A DNA stretch of 31,697 nt from an uncultured Bacteroidales bacterium (lineage in GTDB: Bacteria; Bacteroidota; Bacteroidia; Bacteroidales; Paludibacteraceae). The stretch is taken from the NCBI GenBank assembly GCA_937892015.1, contig CALAUY010000126.1, positions 1 to 31,697 of the forward strand. The letters run 5' to 3'. A program made the position numbers and the translations under genes. This document shows, in pieces, positions 15,574-22,743 of this stretch. The notes under the pieces were generated by a model that did no database searches, was not told the DNA's origin, and saw only the letters and a list, made by a program, of their open reading frames with translations. How positions within the stretch are numbered: the first letter of the stretch is position 1; every line of letters begins with the position of its first letter.

Positions 15574-15704
15574 GATTTGTTGAAACTTCGACACTTTCAC
15601 CAAATTAGTAATTCAAGTTGGTAGCTCGTTAACGCTCACGCTGTTCGGCGTGGGCTTTTGCGTAGATTTTGAATTACTAAGGTAGTCGAAGACCTCAACA
15701 AATC
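15574..15704 (+). promoter_or_regulatory. 131-nt nested stem structure in the leader, candidate cis-acting RNA
   Basis: Five nested pairings can be read directly. GATTTGTTGA (15574-15583) pairs with TCAACAAATC (15695-15704). CTTCGAC (15586-15592) pairs with GTCGAAG (15685-15691). TTAGTAATTCAA (15605-15616) pairs with TTGAATTACTAA (15669-15680). ACGC (15632-15635) pairs with GCGT (15660-15663). CACGC (15637-15641) pairs with GCGTG (15648-15652) around TGTTCG. The three outer stems are perfect and separated by small internal loops. The element ends 116 bases before the ATG of the beta-helix gene. I do not recognise a known riboswitch. It could be a regulatory RNA, a processed small RNA, or a miniature mobile element with inverted ends. 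Confidence 0.65.
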
Positions 15705-15820
15705 AAATGAAGCGAACAAAGGTTCACGCTTTTTGTGTGCATACTATTAGTACAAACAATAATTTTATAACGGAGTGTGCCGAAAATCCACAGAAGAGTA
15801 GGCAAAACTATTTAAACAAC

Positions 15821-16936
15821 ATGAAAAAAACAATTCTTTGTGTGGCGATGGCTATGTGTGCCCTCGCCGTTAATGCCAGAACATGGCGAATCAACTACGA
15901 CGAAAACTCAAGTGCCGATTTCCGTACGTTGGCACAAGCTTGTGCCAACGCAAATGTCCACGATGGCGATGTCTTCTACATGGAGCCCGGCTATCATTAC
16001 GGCAGCGAATCCGACAATACGGTCACCCGTCGCTGTACAATCGTTGGTCCCGGTTGGGGCTTCAACACCAAAGCAGGAGAAGAAATCGAGGTCTCCACAA
16101 CACATTTCACAAGCAGCATCAATATCCAACACGACAGCGTGCACGTAATTGGACTGAATGCAGGTCAAATTTACATTTATAAATCCGGTGAATCATTATC
16201 AAATCCTCTTAAGAATGTTACTATTGAAAGATGTAAGGTAATTAGCATAAGTATATCAAATTATACATATGGTATAAATATACGTAATAATTTCTTTTAT
16301 TCTCGTTATTATAATTATTCTTGCCTTAGTTTATCTAGTTATTTTAATTATGGGGTAGTTGAAGGAAATATTATTTTAGGTCGTGTTTCTTTTCCTGGTG
16401 CTTCCGGCGTTGGAAGTCGCTTTGATCATAATACATTAATCTATTATTATAGTAGTAGTGATTATTGTATTACCTACGCAACTCGCACCACTATGATAAT
16501 AACCAACAATATAATCATAAAAACATCATCTAATTACACTCAAAACGTCTGCGATTTTGCCAATGGAGTCGTCAATAACTACAACGTCTATTCCATCACT
16601 CCTGCTCAATATGCCGAAGAAACAGCTACTGGTTCTACTAAGTACTCTGACCACCCCACCAATCAATATATCGGCGCAACCGTGGAGAACACCTTTATCA
16701 ACGATGTAGAGGGTTTGTTCTTCGATGAAGCCATGCGATACCAAGTATTGGAAGGCAGTGTGGCCAAAACAGCTGCCAGCGATGGCGGGGAGTGCGGCGC
16801 TTTTGGCGGCAGTCACCCATACGTTCTTTGCGGACGCCCTACCGGCATTCCCTATCTCTACGATGTAGATGTGCCCGAGCACACCACGAATAACACGTTG
16901 ACAATTTCCTTCAAAGTAGCAGGTCAAAATGAATAA
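15821..16936 (+). CDS. secreted right-handed beta-helix-like protein
   Basis: A 371-residue protein with a signal peptide (KKTILCVAMAMCALAVNA, cleaved before RTWRI). The body has DFRTLAQACANANVHDGDVF, then short strand repeats with N/I/V ladders (VTIERCKVISI, NIRNNFFYS, VEGNIILGRVSF, ITNNIIIKTSS), typical of pectate-lyase-like parallel beta-helices. No catalytic motif is evident. I chose the ATG at 15821; the frame stays open upstream to 15707, but those residues come from the leader. From about 16160 to 16510 the gene is much more AT-rich than its two ends, and codes a run rich in Tyr, Ser and Asn. The stop overlaps the start of the next gene by eight bases, so the two are one operon. Confidence 0.75.
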   Translation: MKKTILCVAMAMCALAVNARTWRINYDENSSADFRTLAQACANANVHDGDVFYMEPGYHYGSESDNTVTRRCTIVGPGWGFNTKAGEEIEVSTTHFTSSINIQHDSVHVIGLNAGQIYIYKSGESLSNPLKNVTIERCKVISISISNYTYGINIRNNFFYSRYYNYSCLSLSSYFNYGVVEGNIILGRVSFPGASGVGSRFDHNTLIYYYSSSDYCITYATRTTMIITNNIIIKTSSNYTQNVCDFANGVVNNYNVYSITPAQYAEETATGSTKYSDHPTNQYIGATVENTFINDVEGLFFDEAMRYQVLEGSVAKTAASDGGECGAFGGSHPYVLCGRPTGIPYLYDVDVPEHTTNNTLTISFKVAGQNE

Positions 16937-19900
16937 GCGCAACCTACTTTGCGTTTTGTTACTCTATTGCTGTTCCCTGACCGCTCAAACATCTTTCACC
17001 CGAGCGGAATACTGGATAGACAACGAGCCCGGATGGGGCTATGCAACAGCCCTTCCTTTGTCCGGCAATATAGTGCAAACGTCCATATCTACAGGGGGAT
17101 TGTCTTACGGCTGGCACACGCTCGGTTTACGCGCATTGGGTGGCAACTCATGGTCGCAGACACATACGCGCCTGTTCTACAACCCCGACCCCGTTTCGCT
17201 ACAATACGAAACACTGACAGGGGCCGAGTACTGGGTGGACAACGACCCGGGAATGGGCAATGCAACTGCACTGCCTTTCTCGGCCAACCAACGACAATTC
17301 AGCTTCTCTCTCAACGAGATAACAACGCTCAGTTATGGACTGCATCAAGTCGGCTTCCGAGTGAAAACCGGCACCACTTGGTCTGCAACCTACACGCGTT
17401 GTTTCACGTATTTAGACCCGCAGAGTATCTCTGATTCTATCACAGCAGTCGAATGGTGGATTGACAACGACCCGGGCTTTGGCTCTGCTTCATCGTTGCC
17501 ATTCTCACCCACGCAACGAGATTTTTCTTTCACATTAGCACTGCCCGACTCTACCAATTATGGTTTGCATGAGTTGGGGCTGCGAGTACGACAAGGCAAC
17601 CGATGGTCTGATGCGTTTTCACGCTATTTCTTCACCATCGCACCCGCAGATACTGTGACCGCACTTACTGCCGTGGAGTATTGGATAGACTCCGACCCGG
17701 GATTAGGTGAAGCCCATCCTCTCCCGTTCAGCCCGCGACAATCGCAATTCACGCTCGACATCCCGCAATTGGATACACTGCCCTCGGGGTATCACACTAT
17801 CGGTTTGCGTGTTCGTCGAGGTTCACTGTGGAGCGATACCTACACGCGAGGATTTGCCAATATCGAACTGCCACCGCTGATGACATTAGGCGAAGTGGTG
17901 GCCTATTGGGATGGCGACACGGCAAACATATTCCAACTTCCATACACGCAACACGAAAACTACGGAGAAGCAACGAATATCGTTCTCTCTACTGCTTCGC
18001 TGTCGTACGGCTCACATAAACTCTATCTCCGTGCCACGGCTGATAGTATCCACTCTGTCACGCTCAATTACGATGTCTGCAAGAACGCCGTACCGCACTT
18101 CTCTCTCCTCAACGACCCCGTTTGCGTGGGAGAAGAACTGATAATCTTGGACGAGAGTACAGAAGTGCAACCGGAGACCACCTACGCGTGGTATATAGAT
18201 AATAGCAACAATCCATCGTACACCACCAAAGGAGACATTATTCACACCTTCAGTAGGGTCGGATGGCATACTATCACGCTCGTTGTTCAAACCGGCAATG
18301 GTTGCGAGACCTCGTATTCGCAAAACATTTATGTGCATACCAAGTCGGCTCCGAGCATTAGTTTGTCGCGCTCTGCCGGTTCCATCTGCGCAGGAGATAG
18401 TGTGGTCTTCACCGCCTCTCCTACCAATGGCGGAGAAAACCCGCAATATACGTGGTTCCGTAATAGTGAACAAATAGCAGTCACACAAACGCCTCGATTG
18501 GTTCTCTACGATTTGCAACATCATGATACCATCTCCGTAATGCTTACTACAGACAATATCTGCGCGCCTTCACAAACAGCAGTATCATCCAAACTGGTTC
18601 AAACGGTGTATGCATTGCCGGATATAACACTCAACTTTTCGGCTGTATATTATACCGACGAAAATGCCTTCTCGTTCACCAACTTAGCAACTCCTTCAGG
18701 CGGCACTTTCTACATGAACGATGTGGTTACGCGCTTGTTCAATCCCAAGAGCAACCCCGTCGGAACATACACGGTCAAGTATGTCTATTCCAACTCACAT
18801 GGCTGTGAGTCCGAAGCCGAGGCAACGTTCGTGTTGAAACAGCGCGATAGTGTTCTTGTTGTTGCGACAACAGAAAACGGACAGATGGGTAGCGTCTCCG
18901 GTGGAGGCGAGTATCTGGAAGGATTACCCGTGACATTATCGGCACAACCGAATGTGGGTTACCATTTCGTGGAATGGAACGATGGCGACACCAACTCCGT
19001 TCGTACATTTACCGCTCTTGAAAATGTAACCTATACAGCTTACTTTGCCGTCAACCAATACGTCATCACGTTCGTGGACGAAGATGGTTCCACCGTCCTC
19101 CAGCGTGATACTTTGGACTATGGCACTATGCCAAGTTTCCGTGGCACTAATCCTGCTAAGGCAAGCACGGCGCAGTACACCTACTCGTTCAGCGGATGGT
19201 CTCCAACGATTGAGCAAGTCAGCGGCAACGCCACCTACACGGCAACGTTCGCTTCTACGCTCAACAAGTACATTGTGACATTCGTTGACGAAGATGGCTC
19301 CACCATCCTCCAGCGCGACACTTTGAACTACGGCACTACACCGTCATTCCGTGGTGCAACTCCTGCCAAACAAAGCACAGCGCAGTACTCTTACTCGTTC
19401 AGCGGCTGGAGTCCAAGTATCGTTTCTGTAGAGGGCGAAGCAACTTATATTGCCAACTATGCTTCTGTACTTAACAAGTACGTAGTTACTTTCGTCGATG
19501 AAGACGGTTCCACCGTCCTCCAGCGCGACACTTTGGACTACGGCACAATGCCAAGTTTCCGCGGCACTAATCCTGCCAAGCAAAGCACGGTACAATACTC
19601 GTACTCGTTCAGCGGATGGTCTCCCACCATTGAGCAAGTCAGCGGCAACGCCACCTACACGGCAACGTTTGCTTCTACGCTCAACAGGTACGTCGTCACT
19701 TTCGTTGACGAAGATGGCTCTACCATCCTCCAGCGCGATACGCTCGATTATGGCACTATGCCTGGTTTCCGCGGCACAACGCCTGCCAAACAAAGCACAG
19801 TGCAATACTCGTACTCGTTCAGCGGTTGGAGTCCAAGCATCGTTTCTGTAGAGGGCGAAGCTACTTATGTTGCCAACTATACTTCTACTCTTAACAAGTA

Positions 19901-20843
19901 CGTAGTGACCTTCGTGGACGAAGATGGCTCCACCATTCTCCAGCGCGACACGCTCGACTACGGCACTATGCCAAGTTTCCGTGGCACTAACCCTGCCAAA
20001 CAAAGCACGGCGCAGTACTCGTACTCGTTCAGCGGATGGTCTCCCACGATTGAGCAAGTCAGCGGCAACGCCACCTACACGGCAACGTTCGCTTCTACGC
20101 TCAACAAGTACATTGTGACATTCGTTGACGAAGATGGCTCCACCATCCTCCAGCGCGACACTTTGAACTACGGCACTACACCGTCATTCCGTGGTGCAAC
20201 TCCTGCCAAACAAAGCACAGCGCAGTACTCTTACTCGTTCAGCGGCTGGAGTCCAAGTATCGTTTCGGTAGAGGGCGAAGCTACTTATGTTGCCAACTAC
20301 GCTTCCACGCTCAACCGATACGTCATTACGTTCGTTGACGAAGATGGTTCCACCGTCCTCCAGCGTGATACTTTGGATTATGGCGCAATGCCGATGTACG
20401 GCGATACGATCCCAACCAAAGAAGGTAACGCCCAGTACAGCTACGCTTTTGCAGGTTGGCAACCGACGCTCGCGGCAGTGACGGAGGACGCAACATACAC
20501 AGCAATGTATTCACAGACGCTCAACAAGTACGTCATCACCTTCCTCGATGCCGACAGCACCCTACTCGAAGCGAACGAATGGGAGTATGGCACCATGCCG
20601 ACATGTGACGAGCCGACCAAACCCGCCGACTCTCTCTACATCTATATCTTCGATGGATGGTCGCCTGAAATCGTACCGGTAGAAGAGCTGGCAACATACA
20701 TTGCAACGTATCGTTCCACCGGCACCGACCTGCCTGCTCTGCCCGCCGGCAAACAGCCCATTAAGGTCCTCGAAGATGGTAAGATGTACATCATCATGCC
20801 CGACGGCACCCGTTACAGCACCACCGGCAAGAAAGTGAAGTAA
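16929..20843 (+). CDS. large secreted surface protein with WIDNDPG repeats, PKD/Ig-like domains and eight InlB-type repeats
   Basis: A 1304-residue protein with a signal peptide ending SLTAQ. Four repeats of about 75 residues start at about 23, 97, 172 and 247; each has a (A/V)E(Y/W)W(I/V)D(N/S)(D/E)PG motif and a later H..G(L/F)R block. A fifth, decayed one is at about 321-385. A PKD-like domain (387-470), an Ig-like domain (473-565) and a further domain (566-638) follow, then a bacterial-repeat domain (639-710). Eight Listeria-Bacteroides (InlB B) repeats of 70 residues run from 711 to about 1268, each with TFVDEDGST, LQRDTL(D/N)YG and FSGW. The C-terminus (LEDGKMYIIMPDGTRYSTTG, then KKVK) resembles short sorting tails of Bacteroidota exported proteins. 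It probably acts as an adhesin or surface scaffold; no enzyme domain is seen. Confidence 0.85.
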   Translation: MNKRNLLCVLLLYCCSLTAQTSFTRAEYWIDNEPGWGYATALPLSGNIVQTSISTGGLSYGWHTLGLRALGGNSWSQTHTRLFYNPDPVSLQYETLTGAEYWVDNDPGMGNATALPFSANQRQFSFSLNEITTLSYGLHQVGFRVKTGTTWSATYTRCFTYLDPQSISDSITAVEWWIDNDPGFGSASSLPFSPTQRDFSFTLALPDSTNYGLHELGLRVRQGNRWSDAFSRYFFTIAPADTVTALTAVEYWIDSDPGLGEAHPLPFSPRQSQFTLDIPQLDTLPSGYHTIGLRVRRGSLWSDTYTRGFANIELPPLMTLGEVVAYWDGDTANIFQLPYTQHENYGEATNIVLSTASLSYGSHKLYLRATADSIHSVTLNYDVCKNAVPHFSLLNDPVCVGEELIILDESTEVQPETTYAWYIDNSNNPSYTTKGDIIHTFSRVGWHTITLVVQTGNGCETSYSQNIYVHTKSAPSISLSRSAGSICAGDSVVFTASPTNGGENPQYTWFRNSEQIAVTQTPRLVLYDLQHHDTISVMLTTDNICAPSQTAVSSKLVQTVYALPDITLNFSAVYYTDENAFSFTNLATPSGGTFYMNDVVTRLFNPKSNPVGTYTVKYVYSNSHGCESEAEATFVLKQRDSVLVVATTENGQMGSVSGGGEYLEGLPVTLSAQPNVGYHFVEWNDGDTNSVRTFTALENVTYTAYFAVNQYVITFVDEDGSTVLQRDTLDYGTMPSFRGTNPAKASTAQYTYSFSGWSPTIEQVSGNATYTATFASTLNKYIVTFVDEDGSTILQRDTLNYGTTPSFRGATPAKQSTAQYSYSFSGWSPSIVSVEGEATYIANYASVLNKYVVTFVDEDGSTVLQRDTLDYGTMPSFRGTNPAKQSTVQYSYSFSGWSPTIEQVSGNATYTATFASTLNRYVVTFVDEDGSTILQRDTLDYGTMPGFRGTTPAKQSTVQYSYSFSGWSPSIVSVEGEATYVANYTSTLNKYVVTFVDEDGSTILQRDTLDYGTMPSFRGTNPAKQSTAQYSYSFSGWSPTIEQVSGNATYTATFASTLNKYIVTFVDEDGSTILQRDTLNYGTTPSFRGATPAKQSTAQYSYSFSGWSPSIVSVEGEATYVANYASTLNRYVITFVDEDGSTVLQRDTLDYGAMPMYGDTIPTKEGNAQYSYAFAGWQPTLAAVTEDATYTAMYSQTLNKYVITFLDADSTLLEANEWEYGTMPTCDEPTKPADSLYIYIFDGWSPEIVPVEELATYIATYRSTGTDLPALPAGKQPIKVLEDGKMYIIMPDGTRYSTTGKKVK
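19059..20735 (+). repeat. 210-bp in-frame tandem repeats, eight units (InlB-type)
   Basis: Units begin at 19059, 19269, 19479, 19689, 19899, 20109, 20319 and 20529, exactly 210 bases apart. Units 1, 3 and 5 are of one type (ending PTIEQVSGNATYTATF) and units 2, 4 and 6 of another (ending PSIVSVEGEATY(V/I)ANY), so the higher-order period is 420 bases. Units 2 and 6, 840 bases apart, are nearly identical in DNA. Units 7 and 8 are diverged. Confidence 0.95.
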
Positions 20844-20869
20844 TTCCTTCCTGCCTATGTGGTCTCTAT

Positions 20870-20959
20870 TTAGGACTATGTCGTTCCTTAATATGACAAC
20901 AAAGTCCTAATTTCCCCCACAATTAGGGCTGCAACCCCCGCAGTTGCAGCCCTAATTGT
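20870..20959 (+). terminator. double hairpin after the large surface-protein gene
   Basis: TTAGGACT (20870-20877) pairs with AGTCCTAA (20903-20910). Directly after it, a perfect 17-bp stem runs from 20919-20935 to 20943-20959 (ACAATTAGGGCTGCAAC and its complement) around CCCCGCA. No U-run follows. Position right after the stop at 20843 suggests a transcript end or RNA-protecting structure. Confidence 0.6.
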
Positions 20960-21082
20960 AACTATTACCCTTATTGTAAGTCTTATAAGTAATTTTCCAC
21001 CCCTTATTTCGTCACTCTCCTCCTCTTCTGACCACTCCGATTTTTCCGATTATTCCGACTTTCACTCTCCTTTTCAGCTTCG

Positions 21083-21420
21083 TTTCTAATCAGACTAGCT
21101 TCACAGGAGCGCTCCCCTAAGGTATGGGTGAAGCGGTTAAGCCGCACCGAGAAATGTCCGGTGGACATTTTGAGGAGCAAGTGCGGCGCGCGAGTTTGAG
21201 CAGTCCCAACTGCGAAAACATAGCACGGCTTTGCCGATCGTCCGGAGCGCAGCGTAGGAAAGAATTACCTTATGCGCACGAACTGCGCTGTTTACCGCTT
21301 GCGGTGTAGGGGTACGATTCCATCTCGAAAGCCATAAAATTGTCATACGTTTTGCTTACCCCCTCCATACCCTCTCCGCACCATTTCCATTGTATCATTC
21401 GTTCGATTCGTGTGATTCGT
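21083..21420. repeat. extragenic repeat element, copy C (rearranged)
   Basis: The left end GCTTCGTTTCTAATCAGACT, then AGCTTCACAGGAGCGCTCCC and CTAAGGTA, is shared with copy A. The middle is different and rich in small hairpins: GCGG/CCGC at 21131-21143, ATGTCC-GGT-GGACAT near 21154-21168, and CCGC/GCGG near 21297-21304. The block CGGCTTTGCCGATCGTCC matches copies A and B, and the right end ATTCGTTCG-ATTCGTGTG-ATTCGTGTT is the fixed 9-mer end. I see no gene in 20844-21660. Confidence 0.7.
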
Positions 21421-21600
21421 GTTCGAAAAAAATTCCCCCTCACCCCCCCGCATGGCTTAATATATAGATTACACATTTATCGCTACCTGGTGAAGACTTC
21501 TCCGTACCTTCTCCATACCTTCTTGCAACCTTCTCCGTAACCCCTCAACACCAAAAATGCACCCAATTTTGCACATTTTGCACATTTTATCTCCAAAATA

Positions 21601-21632
21601 TTTGCACATTTCAAAAAAAAGCAGTAACTTTG
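21601..21632 (+). promoter_or_regulatory. promoter of the flavodoxin-like gene
   Basis: TTTG at 21601-21604, 20 bases, TAACTTTG at 21625-21632. The core and downstream flank (AAAAAAAAGCAGTAACTTTG, then CAGTCC) are identical to the holB promoter. The ATG at 21661 follows after about 28 bases. Confidence 0.82.
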
Positions 21633-21660
21633 CAGTCCAATACAATAAAACAAACTATAG

Positions 21661-22275
21661 ATGAAAGTACTTTTGATTAACGGAAGCCCGCGGAAGAGCG
21701 GGAACACCTCCATGGCATTGGAAGAGGTGGCGAAACAGTTAGGCCAATGCGGGATTGAGAGTGAGATGGCGTGGATTGGCAACAAGCCCGTTCGCGGTTG
21801 TATAGCCTGTGGCCGGTGTTCGATGAAGCCCGGCGCTTGTGTTTTTGACGACGACGTATGTAACAAGCTCTCGGCCAAGATGGCCACTGCTGATGCGCTC
21901 ATCATCGGTTCGCCGGTTTATTATGGTCAACCCAATGGTGCATTGTTGGCCATCGTGCAGCGGATGTTCTACTCGGCAGGTGCGCTCTTCCGTGGCAAAC
22001 CGGCCGCGGCTGTGGCAATCTGTCGTCGGGGCGGCGCCACAGCAGCATTGCAGACGCTGAACATGCCTTTCGAGATGATGAATATGCCGGTCGTGACCAG
22101 TCAGTATTGGAACATCGCGTACGGTCGCGAAGCGGGTCAAGTGGCGTTAGATACCGAAGGAATGCAGACGATGCGAACACTCGCGAAGAACATGGCAGCC
22201 CTGCTGCATGCCACGAACGGTCAACCGCTTGCAGGCAACGACGAGCCGCGGGTTAACATGCACTTCATCCGATAA
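21661..22275 (+). CDS. flavodoxin-fold NAD(P)H-dependent FMN reductase-like protein
   Basis: A 204-residue cytoplasmic protein of the NADPH-dependent FMN reductase / iron-sulfur flavoprotein group. The FMN-phosphate loop is INGSPRKSGNTSMAL (7-20). A cysteine cluster C47-x2-C50-x2-C53-x6-C60 lies in the next loop, fitting the compact motif of iron-sulfur flavoproteins, though many homologues keep these cysteines without a proven cluster. GSPVYYGQPNG is the second flavin-contact loop. The likely role is electron transfer or quinone/flavin reduction; the partner is unknown. It has its own promoter and is a single-gene unit, convergent with the lipoprotein gene, whose stop lies only three bases away. 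Confidence 0.85.
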   Translation: MKVLLINGSPRKSGNTSMALEEVAKQLGQCGIESEMAWIGNKPVRGCIACGRCSMKPGACVFDDDVCNKLSAKMATADALIIGSPVYYGQPNGALLAIVQRMFYSAGALFRGKPAAAVAICRRGGATAALQTLNMPFEMMNMPVVTSQYWNIAYGREAGQVALDTEGMQTMRTLAKNMAALLHATNGQPLAGNDEPRVNMHFIR

Positions 22276-22278
22276 CCA

Positions 22279-22731
22279 CTACGGCTCTTGAACGAGCGCA
22301 CCGGCGTACTCGCTTGGCGTGTCGCCGTAACTATTGGTAATCAAAAGCGAATCGGCAGTGACTGTGCCGACGAGGTCTCTGACGATGAACCGCTCATACG
22401 GTTTGCCGCCGGCAGTGGGTACTATACTATCGCCCGTGAACACGATATTCGGCCCATCGTGCGCATAGGCAACGCCGCTGATGAGCATGTCGATAGTGAC
22501 GGGCATCATCGTAGCAAACTTGACATCGAACATGTAGATGTCGAGCACATCATCGCTGACAAGTACCACTTTGGTGCGGACGTTCTCTTTCGTGAAACCC
22601 GACGAGAGAACGGTCAGTACACCGTACGCCTCGTACGCCGATGTCTCGACCGGGGGTGTCGGCTCTTCCGTTCCGATATGACACGACATCAGCAGTCCTG
22701 CACTAACTAAAAGGATAAGTATCTTCTTCAT
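22279..22731 (-). CDS. small lipoprotein, possibly calycin-like
   Basis: A 150-residue protein with a lipoprotein signal and lipobox LLMSC (Cys17), followed by the acidic, proline-rich linker HIGTEEPTPPVE. The mature part looks like short beta strands (YGVLTVLSSGF, KVVLVSDDVLDIYMFDVKF, PVTIDMLISGVAY, IVFTGDSIVPTAGG, GTVTADSLLITNSYGD). This strand pattern resembles calycin-like lipoproteins of Bacteroides, but the match is weak and I would not rely on it. It lies 12 bases downstream of the TonB-dependent receptor gene and is probably co-transcribed with it, so it may be a surface or periplasmic partner of that receptor. Confidence 0.7.
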   Translation of the reverse strand: MKKILILLVSAGLLMSCHIGTEEPTPPVETSAYEAYGVLTVLSSGFTKENVRTKVVLVSDDVLDIYMFDVKFATMMPVTIDMLISGVAYAHDGPNIVFTGDSIVPTAGGKPYERFIVRDLVGTVTADSLLITNSYGDTPSEYAGALVQEP

Positions 22732-22743
22732 AACATATTGATT

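Noticed and set aside
15574..15704. Known riboswitch or group II intron fragment
   Set aside because: I could not match the stems to any riboswitch class or to domain V of an intron; it is kept as an unassigned structure.
16160..16510. Variable region of a diversity-generating retroelement
   Set aside because: The Tyr/Ser/Asn-rich stretch is suggestive, but there is no reverse transcriptase or template repeat in the window, and T-rich as well as A-rich codons contribute.
19344..20057. 237-codon minus-strand frame inside the surface-protein gene
   Set aside because: It is an antisense shadow of the 210-bp repeats, whose length is a multiple of three.
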